A stretch of 64,000 nt of DNA from assembly GCF_003182255.1 (NCBI RefSeq), contig NZ_QGTQ01000038.1:1-64000 (forward strand), given 5' to 3'. The position numbers and the translations under genes were made by a program. This DNA comes from Paenibacillus cellulosilyticus. GTDB taxonomy: Bacteria; Bacillota; Bacilli; Paenibacillales; Paenibacillaceae. Position 1 is the first letter of the stretch. Every line of letters starts with the position of its first letter. Of this stretch, positions 17,346-25,215 are shown piece after piece. The notes beneath the pieces were generated by a model. It did not search any database, was not told the origin of the DNA, and worked only from the letters and a program-made list of their open reading frames with translations.

Positions 17346-17620
17346 TCAAATGTACCGTCAATGGGCGGTGACTGTTGGGTGCGGAGGAACAAACAATGTG
17401 AACGATATAACGTATCTTGATCCGGCCAAACAATAGCTTTGCCGCTGGAAGCGGCAAGTGCGGGCATACGTTCCGCATAAACAAGAAACGTCCTTGTGAG
17501 GAGTTCAGAGGTAAAGGTTTCCGGAGGAGACCACATCGGGAGCATACGCTTTCGGAGGGTTTGGGTGGATAGAAACTCTTATAAGAATTTGTATAAGACG
17601 GGGTCTTAGGGGACGTCGCC
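17346..17620 (+). repeat. Dispersed intergenic repeat, copy A
   Basis: This 275-bp stretch holds no gene. It shares several blocks in the same order with 57657-57960: TCAATGGGCGGTGAC, a small hairpin (TTGCCGC-TGGA-AGCGGCAA here), GCGGGCATA, CGTCCTTGTGAGGAGT, and GGAGGGTTTGGGTGG(A/G)TAGAA. In the second copy the hairpin reads TTGCCGT-AAA-ACGGTAA, with a C-G to T-A exchange in the stem. It may be a mobile miniature element or a structured RNA family. Confidence 0.65.
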
Positions 17621-17632
17621 CCTAATTGCCTA

Positions 17633-17661
17633 TTGCCGATCCCAGGAAATTCACGTATAAT
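17633..17661 (+). promoter_or_regulatory. sigmaA promoter of pheB
   Basis: TTGCCG (17633-17638), 17-bp spacer, perfect TATAAT (17656-17661), 43 bp before the start. Confidence 0.75.
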
Positions 17662-17704
17662 GTCCACTATAGGTGTACAATTGTCTTTTTCAGGAGGACG
17701 ATGA

Positions 17705-18142
17705 ATGACAGAGCGTTATTATGTCGTCCGGGAGGACATATTACCGGAAGCGATCATGAAGACGATTCAGGTGAAGGACATGCTAAAGCGGGGCGAAGCT
17801 GCTACCGTACACGAAGCTGTGGAACGGGTAGGACTTAGCCGAAGCGCATTCTACAAATATAAGGATGGCGTTTATCCGCTGAGTGAGCTGGATCGGGAGC
17901 GAATAGTAACGATATCGATGGAATTGGAGCACCGCTCTGGCATTTTGTCAAAGGTGCTTAGTCTCGTAGCGGGACTAGAAGGCAACGTGTTAACGATCAA
18001 TCAGAGTATTCCGCTGCAGGGGCTTGCCAATGTGGTCATATCGGTTGATACTTCTTATATGACAGAAGAGCTTACAGAATTGCTCGAACGAATTCGCCAA
18101 TTGGATGGCGTCCGCAAAGCCTCAGTCATCGGGCAGGGGTGA
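17705..18142 (+). CDS. pheB: ACT-domain protein PheB
   Basis: A 145-residue protein with an N-terminal helix-turn-helix-like half (ATVHEAVERVGLSRSAFYKY) and an ACT domain from about residue 73 (LEHRSGILSKVLSLVAGLEGN). It matches the PheB/UPF0735 family found next to obg and pheA. ACT domains bind amino acids, so a regulatory role in aromatic or threonine metabolism is likely but unproven. Start has AGGAGGA; a different-frame ATG four bases earlier was rejected because it opens only a short frame. Confidence 0.9.
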   Translation: MTERYYVVREDILPEAIMKTIQVKDMLKRGEAATVHEAVERVGLSRSAFYKYKDGVYPLSELDRERIVTISMELEHRSGILSKVLSLVAGLEGNVLTINQSIPLQGLANVVISVDTSYMTEELTELLERIRQLDGVRKASVIGQG

Positions 18143-18146
18143 GAAA

Positions 18147-18228
18147 ACCTTTATCGAGGCCGTTCGGAGATGAGTGACCTAAAGCTTTGCATAGCAAAGC
18201 AGCTTCGTAAGCATGAGAAGGTTTTATC
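18147..18228 (+). repeat. Imperfect hairpin between pheB and hom
   Basis: Outer arms AAAACCTT and AAGGTTTT enclose a perfect inner hairpin, GCTTTGC-AT-GCAAAGC-like (GCTTTGCATAGCAAAGC). No clear T run follows, so it is either a weak terminator for pheB or a leader structure for hom. Confidence 0.45.
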
Positions 18229-18233
18229 GCCAA

Positions 18234-18281
18234 TAAGAATTTGTTTTTTCTTCACTCGAAAACTTGTAAATTCTTATGTGG
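18234..18281 (+). repeat. ~50-bp palindromic repeat, copy 2 (before hom)
   Basis: Begins ATAAGAATTTGTTT and ends AAATTCTTATGTGG; the 10-base ends are exact reverse complements. Matches 6614-6664 over almost its whole length and ends 27 bp before the hom start. TTGTTT and TTGTAA, 17 bp apart, could alternatively be promoter elements. Confidence 0.65.
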
Positions 18282-18308
18282 AAAATCAACGGTTGATGGA
18301 GGTAGCGC

Positions 18309-19595
18309 ATGAAACCAGTTAAAGTAGGATTGCTTGGACTCGGAACAGTTGGAACGGGCGTCGTTCGGCTTGTAGAGGGTCATCAAGAAGATTTGAAGAG
18401 TCAAGTGGGCTCATCTATTGTAATTGAGAAAATTCTTGTACAAAACAAAGCGAAGCAGCGCGCGCTGCATATTGATGCGGATAAATTAACAGAAGATCCA
18501 TGGGACATCATTCGTGATCCAGAGATCGATGTAGTTGTTGAGGTTATGGGTGGTATTGCAGATACGAAGCAGTACATCCTCGAAGCGCTGTCGCGCGGCA
18601 AACATGTCGTGACGGCGAACAAAGATCTCATGGCACTGCACGGACCCGAAATTATTGCAGCTGCACGCGCGAACCAATGCGATGTTTTGTATGAAGCGAG
18701 TGTTGCGGGCGGCATTCCTATTATTCGTACGCTGATTGAAGGCTTCTCTTCGGATCGCATTACGAAGATCATGGGAATCGTGAACGGTACGACGAACTTC
18801 ATCCTGACGAAGATGAGCAATGAAGGCGCGTCTTACGGGGATGTGCTGAAGGAAGCGCAGCAGCTTGGCTACGCAGAATCCGATCCGACGTCTGATGTAG
18901 AAGGTCTTGATGCGGCTCGCAAAATGACGATTCTGTCGACACTTGGCTTCCGTGCGAATGTTGCGCTTGAAGATGTCAGCGTGAAAGGTATTTCGTCGGT
19001 CAGCCAAGACGATATCGCATACGCGAAGCGTCTCGGTTATGAGCTCAAGCTGCTCGGCATTGCAGAGCGCCAGGATGACTATATCAGTGTCAGTGTAGAG
19101 CCGACGATGGTCAAGCTCAGCCATCCGATAGCATCGGTTAACGGTGTCTTCAACGCTGTGTATGTATACGGCGAAGCGGTTGGTGAGACGATGTTCTATG
19201 GTGCAGGTGCAGGCGAGCTGCCGACGGCAACTTCTGTTGTAGCAGACTTGGTCGCAGTTGTGAAGAACCTGAAGCTTGGCGTGAACGGCAAGCAAGGGGT
19301 TACAGCTTACAAGGAGAAGAAGCTCAAAACCGACGAGCAGATCTCGGCCAAATACTTCCTGCTGCTTCATGTAGCAGACCGTGCAGGTGTACTGGCGCGT
19401 ATTACGCAAGTGTTCGCTGAACACGAGGTTAGCCTGCAATCGGTGCTTCAACAGCCGAACCCGCACAACCCGGAAGCAGAAATTATCGTTATTACTCATG
19501 ATGCGAACAAAGCAGCAATGAATAAAGTGCTCCGCGCCTTCGAATCGCTCGATGTGATCCGGCAAGTGAAGAGCGTTTATCGCGTCGAAGGCTAA
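18309..19595 (+). CDS. hom: Homoserine dehydrogenase
   Basis: Reduces aspartate semialdehyde to homoserine, the branch to threonine and methionine. The 428-residue product has the NAD(P)-binding GLGTVGTG at residues 10-17, the conserved ANKDLMALHG and IMGIVNGTTNFILTKM stretches, and a C-terminal ACT domain (about 350-425; LLLHVADRAGVLARITQVFA) for feedback by threonine. Ribosome site GGAGG 5 nt before ATG. Followed by a terminator and thrB. Confidence 0.96.
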   Translation: MKPVKVGLLGLGTVGTGVVRLVEGHQEDLKSQVGSSIVIEKILVQNKAKQRALHIDADKLTEDPWDIIRDPEIDVVVEVMGGIADTKQYILEALSRGKHVVTANKDLMALHGPEIIAAARANQCDVLYEASVAGGIPIIRTLIEGFSSDRITKIMGIVNGTTNFILTKMSNEGASYGDVLKEAQQLGYAESDPTSDVEGLDAARKMTILSTLGFRANVALEDVSVKGISSVSQDDIAYAKRLGYELKLLGIAERQDDYISVSVEPTMVKLSHPIASVNGVFNAVYVYGEAVGETMFYGAGAGELPTATSVVADLVAVVKNLKLGVNGKQGVTAYKEKKLKTDEQISAKYFLLLHVADRAGVLARITQVFAEHEVSLQSVLQQPNPHNPEAEIIVITHDANKAAMNKVLRAFESLDVIRQVKSVYRVEG

Positions 19596-19615
19596 CACGC
19601 AGGCGAACTTTTACG

Positions 19616-19656
19616 ACCGGGCGTCGCCAATTGGCGGCGTACCGGTTTTTTATTTT
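19616..19656 (+). terminator. Terminator between hom and thrB
   Basis: Long GC-rich stem (outer ACCGG with CCGGT, inner CGCC-AATT-GGCG) followed by a long T-rich tract. thrB follows at once, so read-through or partial termination may set the hom/thrB ratio. Confidence 0.8.
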
Positions 19657-19697
19657 TTAATCTTATGTCTGAAAGACAGGCTGAAAAGAGGGTAATT

Positions 19698-20672
19698 ATG
19701 AACGGACCACGGATTCTTGTTAAAGTTCCGGCGAGCACGGCTAATCTAGGACCGGGCTTTGACGCGCTAGGCATGGCTCTATCGTTATTTGCCTGGATTG
19801 AGATGCAGGCTGCAAGTGAAACATCAATTACGATGTTTGGCGACGGGATGGAGGATATCCCAACAGATAAGACAAACCTCATTTACAAAGTAGCGCAGCT
19901 TGTATTCGAAGAAGCAGGTGTAGCGGTTCCCGAGCTGTCTATAACGATGTACAGCGACATTCCGCTTACAAGAGGACTTGGAAGCAGCGCCTCGGCTATC
20001 GTCGGTGCACTGGTGGCCGCGAACGCTCTAGTTGGCTCTCCATTGACCAATGATCGACTGTTCCAGATTGCGACGAAGCTTGAAGGACATCCCGACAACG
20101 TCGGTGCCTCGTTGTTCGGCGGCATTGTCGTCTCTGCATGGGACGGAGAACGTGCGGATCATGTACGTATCGAACCGCATACTTCACTCGAAACGTTAGT
20201 AGCGGTTCCATCGTTCCAGCTCTCGACAGAGAAGGCACGGCATGCGCTTCCTAAGACGCTTAATATGTCGGATGCGGTATTCAACGTTGGCCGCAGCTCG
20301 CTGCTTGTCGCTGCACTGAGCGCAGGGCGACTTGATCTTATCAGTACGGCAATGCGGGACCGTCTCCATCAGCCTTATCGTGCACCTCTCATTCCGGGTA
20401 TGAGCACGATTCTGGAGCATGCTGCTGAGCATGGGGCGCTTGGTGCGGCGCTGAGCGGTGCGGGACCAACGATTATTACGTTCGTGGACGGCATTAGCGA
20501 CCGTAAGAAGGAGCTAGAGCAGTTCTTGAAAGATACGTTTGCGGCAGAAGGCATTGAAGCAGAGACGATATGGCTCCAGCCGTGCAAGCAGGGTACGCAG
20601 TGGCGTCAGATAAGCGAAAGTGACGAAACACCGCTTATGGATCGCATTCGTAACGAGGTGCGTGCAAAATGA
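19698..20672 (+). CDS. thrB: Homoserine kinase
   Basis: A 324-residue GHMP kinase phosphorylating homoserine for threonine synthesis. N-terminal VKVPASTANLGPGFDALG and the ATP-binding loop GLGSSAS at residues 93-99 identify it; the third GHMP motif is at GALGAALSGAGPT. I chose ATG 19698 (AAAAGAGGG upstream) over 19665. Its stop overlaps pheA by four bases. No thrC lies in the window. Confidence 0.95.
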   Translation: MNGPRILVKVPASTANLGPGFDALGMALSLFAWIEMQAASETSITMFGDGMEDIPTDKTNLIYKVAQLVFEEAGVAVPELSITMYSDIPLTRGLGSSASAIVGALVAANALVGSPLTNDRLFQIATKLEGHPDNVGASLFGGIVVSAWDGERADHVRIEPHTSLETLVAVPSFQLSTEKARHALPKTLNMSDAVFNVGRSSLLVAALSAGRLDLISTAMRDRLHQPYRAPLIPGMSTILEHAAEHGALGAALSGAGPTIITFVDGISDRKKELEQFLKDTFAAEGIEAETIWLQPCKQGTQWRQISESDETPLMDRIRNEVRAK

Positions 20673-21547
20673 AAGTAGCCGTATTGCCGAAAGGCTCGAC
20701 CTCGGATGATGCAGCACGCTATATTTTAGGCGAGATTGACGGTGTTGACTTCCATTATCATCGGTTGATTGCGGAAGTATTCGCGAGCACAGCGGAAGGC
20801 ATAACGGACTACAGCGTCATTCCAATCGAGAATACGATTGATGGTTCGGTAAGCTTGCACACGGATATGCTGATCGATGATGTCGATTTGCCCATTCAAG
20901 CGGAATGGGTATATCCATCGATTCAGAACCTCGTGGGTCGTCTGTCAGAGCTGGATCGTAAACCGAATGGCGAGCTTGATTACAGCCGCATTGTGAAGGT
21001 GATGAGTCATCCGGTCGCGATGGCACAATGTCGACAGTTTCTGAAGCAGCATATCCCGCACGCAGAGCTTGAGCATGTTGGAAGCACGACGGAAGCGATC
21101 CGCACGGTGCGTGACAACCCGGGTATCGGTTGGGCTGCGATTGGACAAAAAACAGCTGCACAGCATAACGGGCTGGATGTGCTGCAAGAGTCAGTTACCG
21201 ATCACGATAATAATTACACGCGGTTCCTCTTAATCGGACCAAAGCCGCTGAATGGCAAAACATCGGACAAGCATAAGACAACCATTATCGTATCGAGCCA
21301 AGAGGATTATCCAGGCGGGCTGCACCAAGTGCTGTCTGCGTTGGCGTGGCGCCGAATCAATCTGTCGCGGATCGAATCGCGGCCGACGAAGAAGAAGCTT
21401 GGTACATACTACTTCTTGATCGATATCGATATGTCGCTGGAGTCGATCCTGTTGCAATCGGCTATCGCGGAGATCGAGGCGATTGGTTTCCAAGTTCGGG
21501 TGATGGGCAGCTATCCGAGTTTCTCTTATAAACCAGCACTGAAATAA
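20669..21547 (+). CDS. pheA: Prephenate dehydratase
   Basis: Converts prephenate to phenylpyruvate in phenylalanine synthesis. The 292-residue product has the catalytic domain (SVIPIENTIDGSV, and the Thr-Arg-Phe motif in NYTRFLLIG) followed by an ACT domain with the phenylalanine-binding ESRPTKKKLGTYYF region. There is no chorismate mutase part, as usual in Gram-positives. Translationally coupled to thrB by an ATGA overlap, an unusual thrB-pheA pairing compared with B. subtilis. Confidence 0.95.
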   Translation: MKVAVLPKGSTSDDAARYILGEIDGVDFHYHRLIAEVFASTAEGITDYSVIPIENTIDGSVSLHTDMLIDDVDLPIQAEWVYPSIQNLVGRLSELDRKPNGELDYSRIVKVMSHPVAMAQCRQFLKQHIPHAELEHVGSTTEAIRTVRDNPGIGWAAIGQKTAAQHNGLDVLQESVTDHDNNYTRFLLIGPKPLNGKTSDKHKTTIIVSSQEDYPGGLHQVLSALAWRRINLSRIESRPTKKKLGTYYFLIDIDMSLESILLQSAIAEIEAIGFQVRVMGSYPSFSYKPALK

Positions 21548-21578
21548 CAAGTTAGTTTTTATATACGGGTTATACCAG

Positions 21579-21610
21579 GCTCTTTCGGTTTTTGCCGAAA
21601 GAGCTTTTTT
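21579..21610 (+). terminator. Terminator after pheA
   Basis: Perfect 10-bp stem GCTCTTTCGG / CCGAAAGAGC followed by six T. Confidence 0.95.
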
Positions 21611-21756
21611 GTATTGCGGGAGCAGCAGGGGGATTCATACAAATTTTTTTCGAACGGACGGGGACATCCGCATATGTCCCGCATAGGATGTAATGATTGG
21701 TGGGCGAATGTCTCGCGCCGCTCGCAATATAGACCGTGAATGGAGGTTTGCGGGGA

Positions 21757-23904
21757 GTGAAAATCCATATTGTCAAAAGTGGCGATACGCTTTTCTTTCT
21801 TGCACAAAAATATGGCGTATCGGTTGAAGAAATTTTGAAGCTAAACCCTAGTATTTCGAATCCTGACGTCATCGAAGTTGGGATGAAGGTGAAGATCCCG
21901 TCCAACCCGCATGGAGGTGCGAATGGCTCGAATGGCTCTCATGCAGGCGATGACATTATGCACCAGCATGTTGTGAAGCAGGGTGATACACTGTGGAAGC
22001 TGTCGAAGGCTTGGGGCGTTCCGTTAAATGACCTGATTAAGGCAAATCCGCAGTTGAAAAATCCTAATGTTTTACTGACGGGCGACATCGTTAACATTCC
22101 AAAAACGCATGTGCACGCTGAGAGCATCGTCAATCAGATGAATGCGCAGGGCTCGGGATCGCATCATAGCGGTCACCATGGGCATTTCAATCCATCGTCG
22201 ATCAAAAATAGCGTACAGGGCTTGGCAGGTAAAATTCCTACAGGCATCATTCCAGGCAAAAAGAATACAGGAAAAATTCCAACAGCACCTATCGAGAAAA
22301 CGCCGACAGGTCCAATCGCAGAGGCGCTTCCAGAAGCACCCGTGACGCTTCCAGCTCCTGCACCAGCTCCTGTGCCAGCGCCGACGCCAGCGCCAGCGCC
22401 AATCGTTGTGGAGAAGCCAGTACCGAAACCGTATCCTGTTCATGTGGAATATCATCAGCAAAATGTTCAGCTGTTCCAGCAATGCGGTATCCCTGCTGTG
22501 GAAGCTGGTGCCGTATATGGTGTTCCGCATATGCCGGAGCACGTGTCGCCGGCATCGACAGGGTATGGTTATGGCTCGCCATTGGTATCGCCAGCGAACA
22601 TTGGCCCAGAGCATTATGGTTACGGCTCACCTCTGGTGTCGCCTGCAAACATTGGCCCAGAGCATTATGGCTATGGATCGCCGCTTGTATCGCCAGCGAA
22701 CATCGGACCGGAGCAGCATGGCTACGGATCGCCGCTTGTATCGCCTGCAAACATTGGCCCAGAGCATTATGGCTACGGATCGCCGCTTGTATCGCCAGCG
22801 AACATCGGACCGGAGCAGCATGGCTATGGATCGCCGCTTGTATCGCCAGCGAACATCGGACCGGAGCAGCACGGCTACGGATCGCCGCTGGTATCACCAG
22901 CGAACGTTAGTCCAGAGTCACTAGGCTATGGCTCACCGCTCGTATCGCCAGCGAACATCGGACCGGAGCAGCATGGTTACGGATCACCTCTTGTATCACC
23001 AGCAAACGTTAGTCCAGAGTCACTAGGCTATGGCTCGCCGCTGGTATCACCGGCGAACGTTAGTCCAGAATCCTTTGGCTATGGTTCACCGCTCGTATCG
23101 CCAGCGAACATCGGACCGGAGCAGCATGGCTATGGCTCGCCGCTTGTGTCGCCAGCGAACGTTAGTCCAGAATCCTTTGGCTATGGCTCGCCGCTTGTGT
23201 CGCCAGCGAACGTTAGTCCAGAATCCTTTGGCTATGGCTCGCCGCTTGTGTCGCCAGCGAACGTTAGTCCAGAATCCTTTGGCTATGGCTCGCCGCTTGT
23301 GTCGCCAGCGAACGTTAGTCCAGAATCCTTTGGCTACGGTTCGCCGCTTGTATCGCCAGCGAACGTTAGTCCAGAATCCTTTGGCTATGGCTCGCCACTG
23401 GTGTCGCCAGCGAACGTCAGCCCTGAATCCTTTGGCTACGGTTCGCCGCTTGTATCGCCAGCGAATGTCGGCCCTGAGCTCCATGGTTACGGCTCGCCAC
23501 TCGTATCGCCGGCTGTATCGCCAACTGGCTTTGAACACTATGGTTATGGCGTGCCTACCGTATCACCTGCCGGTGGTAGACCGGAGTACTATGACTATGG
23601 CTACGGTTCGCCAACGGCTGTAGATCCGTTTGCAGCGGGTCAGTCGGCATGGCCTTACGGAGCGTATCCGACTTGGCCAGTACAACAAGCGGCAGAAGAT
23701 TGCGGTTGCAAAAAGCGTGAGGATGAAGAAGTTGCCGATGAGCTTCTCGAGCCGGAGTCGTTCAATGTGAAGGGGGCGGCTGGCAGCTCCAAATCAACCA
23801 AGCGCAATGCGCCGCGAAAGCCGATTAAGAAAGTATCGGTTCGTAGTGTCGCATCGCGCCCAGCAGAGCGTAAGCGCAGCAGCAAGCCTTGGATTAATAA
23901 TTAA
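21757..23904 (+). CDS. safA: SafA-type LysM spore coat assembly protein
   Basis: A 715-residue protein with two LysM domains (about 3-47, KIHIVKSGDTLFFLAQKYGV; and about 70-116), an Ala/Pro-rich linker (VTLPAPAPAPVPAPTPAPAP), then 18 exact-length 17-residue repeats (residues 271-576; GYGSPLVSPAN-I/V-G/S-PE-xx) and a basic Lys/Arg/Ser-rich tail. SafA directs inner coat assembly by binding cortex peptidoglycan through LysM. The Gly/Tyr/Pro repeat domain is much longer than in B. subtilis SafA. I chose GTG 21757, which starts directly at the LysM; GTG 21736 is an alternative. Confidence 0.82.
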   Translation: MKIHIVKSGDTLFFLAQKYGVSVEEILKLNPSISNPDVIEVGMKVKIPSNPHGGANGSNGSHAGDDIMHQHVVKQGDTLWKLSKAWGVPLNDLIKANPQLKNPNVLLTGDIVNIPKTHVHAESIVNQMNAQGSGSHHSGHHGHFNPSSIKNSVQGLAGKIPTGIIPGKKNTGKIPTAPIEKTPTGPIAEALPEAPVTLPAPAPAPVPAPTPAPAPIVVEKPVPKPYPVHVEYHQQNVQLFQQCGIPAVEAGAVYGVPHMPEHVSPASTGYGYGSPLVSPANIGPEHYGYGSPLVSPANIGPEHYGYGSPLVSPANIGPEQHGYGSPLVSPANIGPEHYGYGSPLVSPANIGPEQHGYGSPLVSPANIGPEQHGYGSPLVSPANVSPESLGYGSPLVSPANIGPEQHGYGSPLVSPANVSPESLGYGSPLVSPANVSPESFGYGSPLVSPANIGPEQHGYGSPLVSPANVSPESFGYGSPLVSPANVSPESFGYGSPLVSPANVSPESFGYGSPLVSPANVSPESFGYGSPLVSPANVSPESFGYGSPLVSPANVSPESFGYGSPLVSPANVGPELHGYGSPLVSPAVSPTGFEHYGYGVPTVSPAGGRPEYYDYGYGSPTAVDPFAAGQSAWPYGAYPTWPVQQAAEDCGCKKREDEEVADELLEPESFNVKGAAGSSKSTKRNAPRKPIKKVSVRSVASRPAERKRSSKPWINN
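22567..23484 (+). repeat. 18-copy 51-bp coding minisatellite in safA
   Basis: Exactly 18 units of 51 bp encode GYGSPLVSPAN followed by IGPEHY, IGPEQH, VSPESL, VSPESF or VGPELH. Unit types run HY, HY, QH, HY, QH, QH, SL, QH, SL, SF, QH, then six SF in a row, and LH. Two diverged units follow. The block of near-identical SF units suggests recent expansion. Confidence 0.97.
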
Positions 23905-23909
23905 GGAAG

Positions 23910-23950
23910 ACAGCGTTCGTCCGTGTAAGCGGCGGACGCTGTTTGTTTTG
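23910..23950 (+). terminator. Terminator after safA
   Basis: ACAGCG...TCCG pairs with CGGA-CGCTGT with a small bulge, followed by a T-rich tract. Confidence 0.75.
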
Positions 23951-24022
23951 TAATGAAGTGTGAATATTTCCCTTGCATTAAGCCACAATAACGGAAAAAA
24001 GGGATGTAAGGGGATATTCGCC

Positions 24023-24715
24023 ATGAAGGCATTCAGCCTATGGAAACAGCTTAAACGTAAGCTTCGCCGCAATGGTCGCCCAGTATGGACGCTTGCTAGC
24101 ATGTTGGCCCTTGTCGTATATGGCTCTATTGCATTAGTTGAGCCGGCCGCTGCTGCAAGCGTGGCACAATTCGACGTCGAACCGAGTGCTGCACAATGGA
24201 CGTTCAATGGAAATATAGAGACTGAAGGCCAATGGCAAAAGCTTGAGAAAGCGATCGCAACAGTCAAGCAGCCGATGATTGTACGTATTCATCGCACCTA
24301 TATATGTGGCGAAGAATATCGTTCACTGGGGCTCCTTCCGATCGATCGTGCACTTAAGATTGCGAAGAGGCCGACTGTGTCCTTTGCGCGATTGAACACA
24401 TCATCGTCAGCAATGCCATCACTTATTCTAGAGGAGCGGGTCAGCGATTTGTCCGAAGCGTGCAAGCAGCACGCTGTTATCGGACTCGATCATGCTGGTC
24501 GGCTGACGCTGTATGACGGACCACCAAAGAAAGAAAAGGTGGTGCGTACCTTCTACCAGCTGGATGTCAACTTTATGGAAAGCAGTCTGCCAGAAGAAGA
24601 GATCAAACGGTTGACCAACGGCATTCGCATTGAGGACAAAGAAACCTATTACAGCGTCCTCTCGTCATTCAGCGACTTCGCACTCGACGCTTCCCGCCAA
24701 ACGATGACCCCTTAG
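24023..24715 (+). CDS. bofC: BofC, forespore signalling inhibitor
   Basis: BofC sits in the space between the forespore membranes and restrains SpoIVB, which triggers pro-sigmaK processing by SpoIVFB. The 230-residue product has an uncleaved signal/anchor at about residues 23-45 (SMLALVVYGSIALVEPAAAA) and the BofC domains; the C-terminal part YQLDVNFMESSLPEEE followed by YYSVLSSFSDFA is distinctive. I chose ATG 24023 (ribosome site TAAGGGGA). GAATA and CACAATA upstream, 16-17 bp apart, could be a sigmaG promoter. The SpoIVFAB partners are in this window. Confidence 0.85.
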   Translation: MKAFSLWKQLKRKLRRNGRPVWTLASMLALVVYGSIALVEPAAAASVAQFDVEPSAAQWTFNGNIETEGQWQKLEKAIATVKQPMIVRIHRTYICGEEYRSLGLLPIDRALKIAKRPTVSFARLNTSSSAMPSLILEERVSDLSEACKQHAVIGLDHAGRLTLYDGPPKKEKVVRTFYQLDVNFMESSLPEEEIKRLTNGIRIEDKETYYSVLSSFSDFALDASRQTMTP

Positions 24716-24720
24716 CCAAA

Positions 24721-24759
24721 CAGCCCCTTGTCGATAAGACAGGGGGCTGTTCACTTTTT
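24721..24759 (+). terminator. Terminator after bofC
   Basis: Perfect 12-bp stem CAGCCCCTTGTC / GACAGGGGGCTG (one G-T), 5-nt loop, TTCACTTTTT tail. Confidence 0.9.
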
Positions 24760-24863
24760 ACCCATAGAAAAATCACCAAGCCTATTCAGCGAGCGATCAA
24801 TGATTGACGATATAATACAGAGAACAGGCATGCGCGTCCAAGCCACAAACTAACGACAGCTAA

Positions 24864-24889
24864 GGTCGTCCATATGAAATAGGACGACC
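24864..24889 (+). repeat. Perfect 8-bp hairpin in bofC-ruvC gap
   Basis: GGTCGTCC and GGACGACC separated by ten bases, no T run. Part of the 500-bp gene-free region before ruvC. Confidence 0.6.
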
Positions 24890-24938
24890 GCATCAATCCC
24901 ATCCCCCTAACGAAGCGAAGAGAAATGGGTATTTTTAA

Positions 24939-25090
24939 TGACTAGAAAATCACGAAGCGGACAAATGATTCTGGAGAAGCGTCAGCGTTCGCCTTGGTTT
25001 TCGGATTCCCCCATTTGAATATTGTTCAAGGAATCCGAAAACCACAGCGATCGGAAGAACATTTGCCTGCGTAGTGATGATTACTAGTCA
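24939..25090. repeat. 152-bp near-perfect inverted repeat
   Basis: Arms begin TGACTAG and end CTAGTCA, with an exact 14-bp inner stem GGTTTTCGGATTCC (24996-25009) / GGAATCCGAAAACC (25030-25043) and interrupted complementarity between. Loop about 20 nt. This is the shape of a miniature inverted-repeat element or of a long structured RNA. No target duplication is obvious. Confidence 0.75.
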
Positions 25091-25139
25091 TACTAATAAA
25101 CGATTCCCCTCGCGAAGTGTCTCAAAGTAGAAACGCGCG

Positions 25140-25168
25140 TTCTCATAGGGCAGATATTTTGCTATAAT
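25140..25168 (+). promoter_or_regulatory. Candidate promoter of ruvCAB
   Basis: Perfect TATAAT (25163-25168) with a weak -35 TTCTCA (25140-25145), spacer 17. An imperfect palindrome GAAACGCGCGTTC (25130-25142) overlaps the -35; it resembles an SOS box but its spacing is one base too long. Confidence 0.5.
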
Positions 25169-25215
25169 GGGGGGAAGCTTCCGTTAAAAGCAGGTGCGTA
25201 AGGGAGAGGACAATA

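Noticed and set aside
18486-19598. 370-codon minus-strand frame over hom
   Set aside because: Shadow frame of hom with no recognisable motif or ribosome site.
22289-23623. Several open frames in other phases through the safA repeat
   Set aside because: The 51-bp period is a multiple of three, so any frame without a stop in one unit stays open; they repeat the same short nonsense.
25130-25142. SOS box before ruvC (GAAACGCGCGTTC)
   Set aside because: Spacing between GAA and TTC is one base longer than in LexA boxes; palindrome only.
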